64,000 nucleotides of DNA from Schlegelella_A sp038231215 (GTDB lineage: Bacteria; Pseudomonadota; Gammaproteobacteria; Burkholderiales; Burkholderiaceae_C): contig JBBRLS010000019.1 of the NCBI GenBank assembly GCA_038231215.1, forward strand, positions 11,699-75,698, written 5' to 3'. Made by a program: the position numbers and the translations under genes. Below are positions 33,561-41,275 of the stretch, piece by piece. The notes under the pieces were generated by a model, which was not told the origin of the DNA, made no database searches, and was given only the letters and a program-made list of their open reading frames with translations. Every line of letters begins with the position of its first letter. Position 1 is the stretch's first letter.

Positions 33561-34030
33561 GCACATCCGCTTCGCCCGCCACAGCTCCACGGCCGGACAG
33601 CTTTCCGCGCTGGTTCCTGGTCGGTGCCGGTGGCCTGATCCTGTTCTCGCTGCTCAGCGTTGGCTTGGTCCGCCTTACCGGCAACGGCCCCGATCAGCGC
33701 GCTGCTCCGGCGGCGATGGAACGCGCGCTGCGCTTCGAGGATCGCCCCGATGGCAGCATCGCCGTACTCGACGGTCGTACCGGCGCGCAGGTGACTTCGG
33801 TGCAGGGAGAGCAGGGTTTCGTACGCGGCGCACTGCGCGCGCTGGCGCGCGAAAGGCGCGCACGCGGCATGGGTTCGCAGCAGCCGTTCCAGCTCATCGC
33901 GCGCACCGACGGCGGGCTCACGCTGTTCGATCCGATGACCGACAACCGCGTCGACCTCGAGGCCTTCGGGCCGACGAACGCCGGCGAGTTTGCCAAATTG
34001 CTGACGGTCGGCACAACGCCCCGGCGATGA
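33557..34030 (+). CDS. puhC: Photosynthetic complex assembly protein PuhC
   Basis: A 157-residue protein with one N-terminal membrane anchor (about residues 18-40, WFLVGAGGLILFSLLSVGLV) and a periplasmic domain. The domain contains LRFEDRPDGSIAVLDGRTGA and FVRGALRALARERRARGMG, both typical of PuhC. PuhC is needed for efficient LH1-reaction centre assembly. ATG 33557 overlaps the puhB stop (ATGA) and was preferred to a start at 33539. Confidence 0.93.
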   Translation: MSTSASPATAPRPDSFPRWFLVGAGGLILFSLLSVGLVRLTGNGPDQRAAPAAMERALRFEDRPDGSIAVLDGRTGAQVTSVQGEQGFVRGALRALARERRARGMGSQQPFQLIARTDGGLTLFDPMTDNRVDLEAFGPTNAGEFAKLLTVGTTPRR

Positions 34031-34058
34031 CCGTTTGAACCCCACGGAGCACACCACC

Positions 34059-35153
34059 ATGGCCAGCCCCACCGCTACCGCGAACCCAGCCACGATCGCC
34101 AGCGCCGACGACGCCGCCAGCAAGGCCAAAGACAATTCGCTTTTGAGCCCGCGCTTCTACACCACCGACTTCGCGGCGATGGATCGGATCGACGTCTCGC
34201 CGATCCGCGCCGAGTGGGACGCCATGCTCGCCGAGTACGAAGGCGACAACAACCACGACCACTTCCAGCGCACGGCCGAGTTTGCAACCGAAGTGAACGA
34301 GGTGTTCGGCAAGGTCTCGCCCGAATTGCGGCAGGAGTTTCTCGACTTTCTCATCAGCTCGGTGACGAGCGAGTACTCGGGCTGCATTCTGTACAACGAG
34401 ATCCAGAAGAACGTCACCAACCCCGACATCAAGGCGCTGATGCGCTACATGACGCGCGACGAGTCGCGCCACGCCGGCTTCATCAACCAGAGCCTGAAAG
34501 ACTTCGGCATCGGCCTGGATCTGCCGAACCTGAAGCGCACCAAGGCCTACACCTACTTCAAGCCAAAGTACATCTTCTACGCGACCTACCTGTCCGAGAA
34601 GATCGGCTACGCGCGCTACATCACCATCTTCCGGCAGCTCGAGCGCCACCCCGACAAGCGCTTCCACCCGATCTTTCGCTGGTTCGAGCGCTGGTGCAAC
34701 GACGAGTTTCGCCATGGCGAATCGTTCGCGCTGATCATGCGATCGCAACCGCACCTGCTGCGCGGAGCCAACGTGCTGTGGATCCGCTTCTTCCTGCTGG
34801 CGGTATACGCAACGATGTACGTGCGAGACCACACGCGGCCGATGCTGCACCACGCGATGGGGCTCGATAGCGACGAGTACGACTACACCGTGTTTCGCAT
34901 CACCACCGAAATCTCGAAGCAGGTGTTCCCGATCTCGCTCGACACCGATCACCCGTCGTTCCGCGCCGGGCTCGCGCGGCTGTTCCGCATCCAGACTGCG
35001 ATCAACGCCGCCAAGGCGCGCGGTGGCGTGATCGGCAGGTTGCAGCAGGCGGGCTGGGCCGTGGCCGGGCTGGCCACGTTCGCGCGTCTGTACTTGATGC
35101 CGGTGCAGCGCCACGACCTGCCCGAGCAGATGCGCATGGCGCCAGCCTGGTAG
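34059..35153 (+). CDS. acsF: Aerobic Mg-protoporphyrin monomethyl ester cyclase AcsF
   Basis: A 364-residue di-iron oxygenase that forms ring E of bacteriochlorophyll using O2. The carboxylate-bridged di-iron ligands lie in EYSGCILYNEIQKN, TRDESRHAGFINQ and NDEFRHGESFALI. ATG 34059 (MASPTATAN) has GGAG nine bases upstream; a TTG at 34035 would be in frame but is a poorer start. Aerobic cyclases of Rubrivivax were the first described. No bchE (anaerobic cyclase) is in the window. It separates puhC from puhE in one operon. Confidence 0.96.
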   Translation: MASPTATANPATIASADDAASKAKDNSLLSPRFYTTDFAAMDRIDVSPIRAEWDAMLAEYEGDNNHDHFQRTAEFATEVNEVFGKVSPELRQEFLDFLISSVTSEYSGCILYNEIQKNVTNPDIKALMRYMTRDESRHAGFINQSLKDFGIGLDLPNLKRTKAYTYFKPKYIFYATYLSEKIGYARYITIFRQLERHPDKRFHPIFRWFERWCNDEFRHGESFALIMRSQPHLLRGANVLWIRFFLLAVYATMYVRDHTRPMLHHAMGLDSDEYDYTVFRITTEISKQVFPISLDTDHPSFRAGLARLFRIQTAINAAKARGGVIGRLQQAGWAVAGLATFARLYLMPVQRHDLPEQMRMAPAW

Positions 35154-35189
35154 CGGCCACGAGCGCCCACTGCACAACGCCGCCGACCC

Positions 35190-36041
35190 ATGCCCGACCT
35201 CGCCCTCGCCTCCGTGTTCGCAGTGTTCATCTGGTGGTTCAGCACCGGCCTCGTGCTGCTGCTCGATCGCATGCCGCGCGGCGCATTCCGCTGGAGCCTG
35301 CTGCTTTCGTCTCTGCTCGCACTGACCGCGTTCGTGGCGCTCGCGCACACCGCGTGGCAACTGACCGTGGCCAACGCCTACTGCGCGTTCACGTCTGCGC
35401 TGCTGGTGTGGGGCTGGCACGAGCTGAGCTTCCTGAGCGGCTGGATCACCGGGCCGCGCAAGACGGCGCTCGCGCCCGGCACGGAAGGCTGGCCGCGCTT
35501 CGTGCAATCGGTGCGTGCGATCCTGTGGCACGAACTCGCGATCAGCGGCGTCGGCCTCGCACTTATCGCAGTCACCTGGGGCGCGCCGAACCAGATCGGC
35601 GTCTGGACGTTTCTCGTTCTTTGGGTGATGCGCACCAGCGCCAAGCTAAACCTGTTTCTGGGCGTGCGCAACCTGAGCGAAGAGTTCCTGCCGCCGCACC
35701 TGGCGTACCTGCAGAGCTTCTTCCGGCGCCGGCCGGTGAACTTGCTGTTCCCGATGTCGGTCACCGCCTCGAGCCTAGTGCTCGGGCTGATGGTCGTGCG
35801 CGCGCTCGATGCGGGCACGCCGCCTGCTTTGGCCATCGGCCTGACACTCACCGGCACGATGCTCGCGATGGCGATCCTCGAGCACTGGCTTTTGGTGCTG
35901 CCGATCCAGGGCACGGCGATGTGGCGCTGGGCGCTGCGTGAAGGCAAACCGCGGACCGAAACCGACCTCCGATCCGTGGCCGGCGCACCCTCACCGAAGA
36001 GCCCCCGGGACGCCGATGAACAGTTACTTCAAATCCACTAG
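35190..36041 (+). CDS. puhE: PuhE-type photosynthetic complex assembly protein
   Basis: A 283-residue membrane protein with about seven spans and the family pattern ALLVWGWHELSFLSGWITGP. It also contains RTSAKLNLFLGVRNLSEEFL and PPHLAYLQSFFRRRPVN. PuhE proteins (DUF3623) are found only in purple phototrophs and affect bacteriochlorophyll supply or reaction-centre assembly. The 3' end runs 26 bases into crtI. The last 25 residues are polar. Confidence 0.9.
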   Translation: MPDLALASVFAVFIWWFSTGLVLLLDRMPRGAFRWSLLLSSLLALTAFVALAHTAWQLTVANAYCAFTSALLVWGWHELSFLSGWITGPRKTALAPGTEGWPRFVQSVRAILWHELAISGVGLALIAVTWGAPNQIGVWTFLVLWVMRTSAKLNLFLGVRNLSEEFLPPHLAYLQSFFRRRPVNLLFPMSVTASSLVLGLMVVRALDAGTPPALAIGLTLTGTMLAMAILEHWLLVLPIQGTAMWRWALREGKPRTETDLRSVAGAPSPKSPRDADEQLLQIH

Positions 36042-37569
36042 CAACGTTTTGCCGCTCACGCCAGGCGGGCGGGCACCCGTTGCCGGCGCGCCACTGGCTC
36101 TGGTGATCGGCAGCGGCTTCGGTGGCCTCGCAGCGGCCGTGCGACTCAGTTGCAAGGGCTATCGCGTGCAGGTGCTCGAGAAGCTCGACGGCCCCGGCGG
36201 CCGCGCTTACGTGTGGCGGCAAGACGGCTTCACGTTCGACGCCGGCCCGACCATCGTGACCGCGCCGCACCTGCTCGAAGAGTTGTGGACACTGTGCGGC
36301 AAGCAGCTCGCCGACCACGTGACGCTCAAACCCCTCGACCCGTTCTACCGCATCCGCTTCGACGACGGCACCTGGTTCGACTACAGCGGCGACGCCGAGC
36401 GCATGCGCGCCGAGGTCGCCCGCTTCAGCCCCGACGACCTGCCCGGCTATGCGCGCTTCCTGGAAGAATCGGAGCTGTGCTGCAAGCTCGGTTTCGAGGA
36501 TCTCGGCCCGGTCGCGTTCGACAGCCTCGGCGACCTCTTCAAGGCTGTGCCGTCGATGGTGCGCATGAAGGCCTGGCGCAGCATCTACCAGATGGTCGCG
36601 AGCCACTTGCGCAACCCCAAGTTGCGCATCGTGATGAGCTTTCACCCGCTCTTGATCGGCGGCAACCCGTTCGCGGTGACGTGCACGTACAGCCTCATCA
36701 ACACGCTCGAACGGCGCTGGGGCGTGCACTGGGCCATGGGCGGCACGGGCGCGCTGGTGCGCGGCCTCGTCGATCTGCTCGCCGAGCGTGGCGTACAGGT
36801 GCGCTGCAACACCGAGGTGAAGCGTATCGTGGTCGAGAACCGCAAGGCGGTCGGTGTGGAGCTCGCAAGCGGCGAGCGCATCAATGCCGACATCGTGGTC
36901 AGCAATGCCGACACAGCCTGGACCTACCGGCACCTGATCGATGCCAATCAGCGACCGCACTGGACCGACAAGCGCATCGAGAGCAAGCGCTACTCGATGA
37001 GCCTGTTCGTCTGGTACTTCGGTACCAACCGACGCTACGACGACGTGCCGCACCACATGATGGTGCTCGGGCCGCGCTACAAGGAACTGCTCACCGACAT
37101 CTTCAAGCGCCACCACCTCGCCGACGACTTCAGCCTGTACCTGCATCGCCCGACCGCGAGCGATGACGGCATGGCGCCGCCGGGGCACGACGCGTTCTAT
37201 GTGCTTTCGCCGGTGCCACACCTCGACAGCGGCACCGACTGGGCGCAGCACGCCGAAGCCTACCGCCAGCTCGTCGAGACCAGACTCGAGGCCACGGTGT
37301 TGCCCGGCCTGCGCCAGCATATCGTCACCTCGCGCGTGACCACGCCTCAAGACTTTCACGACCGGCTGCTCTCGTACAAAGGTGCCGCGTTCGGCATGGA
37401 GCCGCTGCTGCTGCAAAGCGCGTGGTTCCGCCCGCACAACCGCAGCGAAGACATCGATGGCCTCTTCATGGTGGGCGCCAGCACGCACCCGGGCGCCGGC
37501 ATTCCCGGCGTGCTCATGTCCGCCAAAGCCCTTGAAACGGTGGTGCCCCATGTCGATGCCTTCGCCTGA
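36016..37569 (+). CDS. crtI: Phytoene desaturase CrtI
   Basis: A 517-residue FAD-dependent desaturase that converts phytoene to neurosporene and/or lycopene. The dinucleotide motif GSGFGGLAAAVRL lies near residues 33-45, then GPGGRAYVWRQDGFTFDAGP. The C-terminal FAD motif is LFMVGASTHPGAGIPGVLMS. ATG 36016 is inside the end of puhE, so translation is coupled. It overlaps crtB by 20 bases. A separate N-terminal fragment of a second crtI-like gene lies at 55072-55290. Confidence 0.95.
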   Translation: MNSYFKSTSNVLPLTPGGRAPVAGAPLALVIGSGFGGLAAAVRLSCKGYRVQVLEKLDGPGGRAYVWRQDGFTFDAGPTIVTAPHLLEELWTLCGKQLADHVTLKPLDPFYRIRFDDGTWFDYSGDAERMRAEVARFSPDDLPGYARFLEESELCCKLGFEDLGPVAFDSLGDLFKAVPSMVRMKAWRSIYQMVASHLRNPKLRIVMSFHPLLIGGNPFAVTCTYSLINTLERRWGVHWAMGGTGALVRGLVDLLAERGVQVRCNTEVKRIVVENRKAVGVELASGERINADIVVSNADTAWTYRHLIDANQRPHWTDKRIESKRYSMSLFVWYFGTNRRYDDVPHHMMVLGPRYKELLTDIFKRHHLADDFSLYLHRPTASDDGMAPPGHDAFYVLSPVPHLDSGTDWAQHAEAYRQLVETRLEATVLPGLRQHIVTSRVTTPQDFHDRLLSYKGAAFGMEPLLLQSAWFRPHNRSEDIDGLFMVGASTHPGAGIPGVLMSAKALETVVPHVDAFA

Positions 37570-38638
37570 AGCACTATCGGCCCCATCTGCCCGCTCGGTC
37601 GATTCAACCCGAGCCGACCACGACCTCGCGGCCTGCCGCACCCTGATGCGCGGCGGCTCGAAGACCTTCTTCGCCGCCTCGATGCTGCTGCCGCAGCGCG
37701 TGCGCGCACCGGCGAGTGCGCTCTATGCGTTCTGCCGCCTCGCCGACGACGCGATCGACCTCGGCGCCGATCCGTTCGCCGCGATGCTCGCGCTGCAGTG
37801 CCGGCTCGACGCCATCTACGACGACAAGCCGTACGACATCGACGCCGACCGCGCGATCGCCCGCGTGGTCCACGCCCACGCCATCCCGCGCGCGCTGCTC
37901 GACGCGCTGCTCGACGGCTTCTTGTGGGACGCGCAAGGCCACCGCTACGAAACCATCGAAGACGTGCAGGCGTACGGCGCGCGCGTTGCCGGCACCGTGG
38001 GCGCGATGATGGCGCTGGTGATGCGCTGCGGCACCGAACAGGCCCTCGCGCGTGCCTGCGAACTCGGCGTGGCGATGCAGCTCACCAACATCGCGCGCGA
38101 CGTCGGCGAAGACGCCCGCAATGGCCGCCTGTACCTGCCGCGCGAATGGCTGCGCGACGCCGGCGTCGACGCCGACGCTTGGTTGCGGGCGCCGCACTTC
38201 GATGCCGCGATCGCGCATGTCACGCAGCGCCTGCTGCGCGCGGCCGATGCGCTGTACGAGCGCGCCGAGCAGGGCATCGAAGCACTGCCGCGCGACTGTC
38301 GCCCGGCGATTTTCGCGGCGCGCCTGGTGTATGCCGAGATCGGCCACCAGCTAGTGCGCGACGGCCTCGATTCCGTGAACCACCGCGCCGTGGTGTCACG
38401 CCGCCGCAAGCTCGCACTCATCGCCCGCGCCACCACGGCAGCGGTGATCGCACCGCATGCGCAGACGCAGCCGCTGGCCGCGCTGCGAGAGGTGCAGTAC
38501 CTCGTCGATGCCGCGGCGCAAGCCTTGCCCGCCTCGGCAGCGAGCGCGGTGCCGCGCCGCACGTTCGACGAGCGCATGGCCTGGGCCTGTGACCTGCATG
38601 CGAGGTTGCACAACCACAACCACCATTCCATTCGCTGA
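37550..38638 (+). CDS. crtB: Phytoene synthase CrtB
   Basis: A 362-residue prenyltransferase joining two GGPP molecules into phytoene. The two Asp-rich motifs are RLADDAIDLG (about residues 63-72) and ARDVGEDARNGRLYLP (about 183-198); the region MQLTNIARDV is diagnostic. ATG 37550 (MSMPSPEAL) lies inside crtI; a second ATG at 37556 is also possible. The C-terminus ends with a His/Asn-rich tail. Confidence 0.95.
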   Translation: MSMPSPEALSAPSARSVDSTRADHDLAACRTLMRGGSKTFFAASMLLPQRVRAPASALYAFCRLADDAIDLGADPFAAMLALQCRLDAIYDDKPYDIDADRAIARVVHAHAIPRALLDALLDGFLWDAQGHRYETIEDVQAYGARVAGTVGAMMALVMRCGTEQALARACELGVAMQLTNIARDVGEDARNGRLYLPREWLRDAGVDADAWLRAPHFDAAIAHVTQRLLRAADALYERAEQGIEALPRDCRPAIFAARLVYAEIGHQLVRDGLDSVNHRAVVSRRRKLALIARATTAAVIAPHAQTQPLAALREVQYLVDAAAQALPASAASAVPRRTFDERMAWACDLHARLHNHNHHSIR

Positions 38639-38658
38639 CTGCTGCCGCTGCACCACCC

Positions 38659-38847
38659 GTGTTCGACGGCTTCCCGCTCAAGCTCTTCGAAGGCCTGGCG
38701 TTCCTCGCGGCCGGCGTGGCGTTCGCGTGGTGGCAGTTGCGCGACGTGAAGCGCGCGCAGCAGCGATCGGCCGAGGAGCGCGCCGAGCGGAACAGTCGGC
38801 AGGACGAAGGCGCATCGGCTGATCTTCCAAAGCGTGGCGAACCATGA
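38659..38847 (+). CDS. Small single-span membrane protein, unknown function
   Basis: A 62-residue frame from GTG 38659 with one hydrophobic span (about residues 6-26, PLKLFEGLAFLAAGVAFAWW) followed by a highly charged tail (RDVKRAQQRSAEERAERNS). I do not recognise a family. Its stop overlaps the next ATG (ATGA), the same coupling as other genes of this operon, which supports it as real. A Shine-Dalgarno is not obvious. Confidence 0.6.
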   Translation: MFDGFPLKLFEGLAFLAAGVAFAWWQLRDVKRAQQRSAEERAERNSRQDEGASADLPKRGEP

Positions 38848-39293
38848 GCACGGCGCTCAAGACCATCCACGTCATGTCGGCGTGTCTGTTTCTCGGCAAC
38901 GTGATCGTCAGCGGCACCTGGGCGGCGCTGGCAGAGCGCACGCGCAACCACGAGATCATCCGTTTCAGCAACAAGCTGGTGCTCATCACCGATCTGCTGT
39001 TCACCGTGACCGGCGCACTTGGCGTGATCGTGACCGGCCACTTGATGGCGAGCCGCTTCGATGATGCGGCGCACAGCTGGATCACCTGGTCGTACCTGCT
39101 GTTCGGCCTGTCGGGGCTGATCTGGGCCTGCGTGCTGGTGCCGATCCAGCTCAAGCAGCGCCTGCTGCTCAAGCGCCACGATCACATCACGGGCGAGTAC
39201 CTGCGCCTGTCGAAAGTCTGGCAGATCTCGGGCGCGGTCGCGACCGTGCTGCCGCTGCCGATCCTGTACCTGATGGTGACGAAGGTCGCCTGA
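38844..39293 (+). CDS. DUF2269-like four-span membrane protein
   Basis: A 149-residue membrane protein with four predicted spans (about residues 5-28, 45-68, 78-102 and 128-147). It carries a conserved-looking N-terminal KTIHVMSACLFLGNVIVSG, where a His could bind a cofactor. It resembles DUF2269 proteins of unknown function. It is coupled to the small upstream gene and is followed after 21 bases by an SDR gene. Its place at the end of the puh-crt operon suggests a link to pigment or membrane assembly (inference). Confidence 0.7.
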   Translation: MSTALKTIHVMSACLFLGNVIVSGTWAALAERTRNHEIIRFSNKLVLITDLLFTVTGALGVIVTGHLMASRFDDAAHSWITWSYLLFGLSGLIWACVLVPIQLKQRLLLKRHDHITGEYLRLSKVWQISGAVATVLPLPILYLMVTKVA

Positions 39294-39314
39294 GAGGGTG
39301 AGAGCCTTTCGCCC

Positions 39315-40286
39315 ATGTCGCGCAGCGCCCCGCCACTGGCCGGCCAGGTCATCGTCATCACGGGGGCTGCGTCCGGCATCGGCAAAGCCACGGCACGCGA
39401 GCTGCATGCACGCGGCGCGGCTGTCGTGCTGGTCGACTGCGATGCCGACGAGGTGGCGGCCGTTGCGCGCTCAGTCGGTGAAGGCGTGCTTGCGGTCACG
39501 GCAGACGTCACCTCGCTGACTCAGTGCGAACACATGGTGACCGCCGCGCTCGTTCGCCACGGCCACATCGACGTTATCTGGGCCAACGCCGGCGTGGCCT
39601 CGTTCGGCCCGCTCGCCCGCACCGACGCCTCGGCCTGGCAGCGCTGCATCGAGGTCAACGTGATGGGCGTCTTCAACACTGTTCGCAGTGCCCTGCCCGC
39701 CGTGATGCAGCAACGCGGCTACGTGCTCGTCACGGCATCGGTCGCGAGCTTTGCGCACCCACCGGCGATGTCGGCGTACGCAGCGTCGAAGGCGGCGGTC
39801 GAGGCGATGTGCAATGCCTGGCGCATCGAGCTCGCCGCGCACGGCGTGCGCGTGGGCATCATCCACCCGTCGTGGGTGAGCACGCCGCTCGTCAGCGAGG
39901 GCGCGCTGCACCCGGGTTTTCGCCGGCTGCGCGCGACGATGCCCGGGCCGCTAGGCGAGGAGACGCCGGCTCCCGTGGCAGCGCAGCGCATCGCCGATGG
40001 CATCACGCGCAGAGCGCGACGCATCTGGGTGCCCGGTTGGGTGCGCGTGCTGTACTGGCTGCGCGCGATGCTGCACACGCCGCTTGCCGAACGCCAGTTG
40101 CTGCAAGCCGCGCCCGACATTGAACGGCACTACCTGGAAGGCCTGGCGGCCGAAGGGCCACTGGCGTCGTCGTTCGGACCGCGCGAACTCGAGCGCGCAA
40201 AGCAACGACTGGCAAGGAACGCGGGCCGCATCGAGGCGGACGCGTCACCGGATCTATCCGCTTCGAGCGCCGGCATTGGCCGCTGA
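39315..40286 (+). CDS. SDR family oxidoreductase
   Basis: A 323-residue short-chain dehydrogenase. The NAD(P) motif is VITGAASGIGKATARELHAR (about residues 14-33). NAG occurs in IWANAGVASFGPL, and the catalytic Ser, Tyr and Lys fall in ASVASFAHPPAMSAYAASKA. The Asp in LVDCDADE after beta-2 suggests NAD preference. A C-terminal extension of about 80 residues contains a hydrophobic stretch (WVRVLYWLRAMLHTPL) that may contact the membrane. The substrate is unknown. It is the last plus-strand gene, converging with crtC. Confidence 0.85.
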   Translation: MSRSAPPLAGQVIVITGAASGIGKATARELHARGAAVVLVDCDADEVAAVARSVGEGVLAVTADVTSLTQCEHMVTAALVRHGHIDVIWANAGVASFGPLARTDASAWQRCIEVNVMGVFNTVRSALPAVMQQRGYVLVTASVASFAHPPAMSAYAASKAAVEAMCNAWRIELAAHGVRVGIIHPSWVSTPLVSEGALHPGFRRLRATMPGPLGEETPAPVAAQRIADGITRRARRIWVPGWVRVLYWLRAMLHTPLAERQLLQAAPDIERHYLEGLAAEGPLASSFGPRELERAKQRLARNAGRIEADASPDLSASSAGIGR

Positions 40287-40366
40287 CTCGCCCCCGAACG
40301 AGGAAGACATCGCATGAACGGCCCCGCGGCCGGGCGCAGGGGCGTTGCGGGCCCGCATCGAGGCGT

Positions 40367-41275
40367 TCAGCCTCTTCGCGGCATCCGCCAAGGCAGCATC
40401 AAGCGCACCGGCAGCGAGACCACGCGTGGCACGTTCAGTGTCTCGTGCATCGCGGTGACGCGCTCGCCGAGCACGCCGCAGGCGAGCACCGAGCGCGCGT
40501 AGAACGGCGTGTCCTCGAGCGACTGGATCACCTGCGGCACAACCCCCTCGCTGCTGCGCATCGTGCGGTCGAGCAGCCACTTCGAGCGCAGCAGCGCCTG
40601 GCGCGGCGGCGCATCGAAAGGTCTAGCGCTGCCATCAGGCGCGAAGCGCTGGGCGATGACGCGGTCGGCGCCGCTCCTGGGTCGCAGGTCGTAGATCACG
40701 GCGGTGCTGCCGTCGGCGAGTTGCGCGCGCGACCAGTCCCATTCGCGAAACGCCCGGTCGATCGGCTCGTCGCCTTCGTTCGAGTCGAGGTAGGCATGAC
40801 CGGCCCAGCGCAGTCCGGGCTGCGGCAAGTCGACCTCGACGCGCGCGACCGGCGCGATCGGCCCCCAGCGGTGGGCGCCCGCCGCATCGAGCGATGTGAC
40901 GAAGCGGCTCAGGCCTTGCGGCCACAGGCGCACGCGCCCGCGCACGCGGCGCGGCCACGGGGCTGTGAGCTCGTCGATGTCGATCGCGAGCGACTGGCCG
41001 TCCCATGCCATGCGGCTCGGGCCGACCGAGAGCGCATCGGCGCTGCGCGTCATGTGGCGGCGGCCGCGTTCGGTCATGGTCCAGTGGTTGCCGCCCTGCC
41101 CGTACAACGCGACGTTGATGGCACAGAAGTTCTCGGGGTCGGCCGCTCCGCGAGCCCGTGCGAGGGCGTAGTACGGTGAGAAGACGCTGCCGACGAAGGC
41201 GATGATGGTCAGCCCGTGCCGGCCGTCGTCGCTGAGGGCGTCGAGGTACCACCAGAGGTAGCCGCCCTGCGCCAC
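40367..41275 (-). CDS. crtC: Carotenoid 1,2-hydratase CrtC
   Basis: A hydratase adding water to the psi end of neurosporene or lycopene derivatives (hydroxyneurosporene synthase). Diagnostic segments are GGYLWWYLDALSDDGRHGLT, IIAFVGSVFSPYYALAR, ENFCAINVALYG and WTMTERGRRHM. The family homology begins just after the GTG at 41275, giving 302 residues. The frame is open for 100 more codons upstream, but those are antiphase sequence inside crtD. This makes a 67-base overlap with crtD. It ends the superoperon. Confidence 0.88.
   Translation of the reverse strand: MAQGGYLWWYLDALSDDGRHGLTIIAFVGSVFSPYYALARARGAADPENFCAINVALYGQGGNHWTMTERGRRHMTRSADALSVGPSRMAWDGQSLAIDIDELTAPWPRRVRGRVRLWPQGLSRFVTSLDAAGAHRWGPIAPVARVEVDLPQPGLRWAGHAYLDSNEGDEPIDRAFREWDWSRAQLADGSTAVIYDLRPRSGADRVIAQRFAPDGSARPFDAPPRQALLRSKWLLDRTMRSSEGVVPQVIQSLEDTPFYARSVLACGVLGERVTAMHETLNVPRVVSLPVRLMLPWRMPRRG

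Noticed and set aside
34035..34058. Upstream TTG start for acsF
   Set aside because: ATG 34059 has a well-placed GGAG and gives the usual N-terminus; the TTG lacks a ribosome site.
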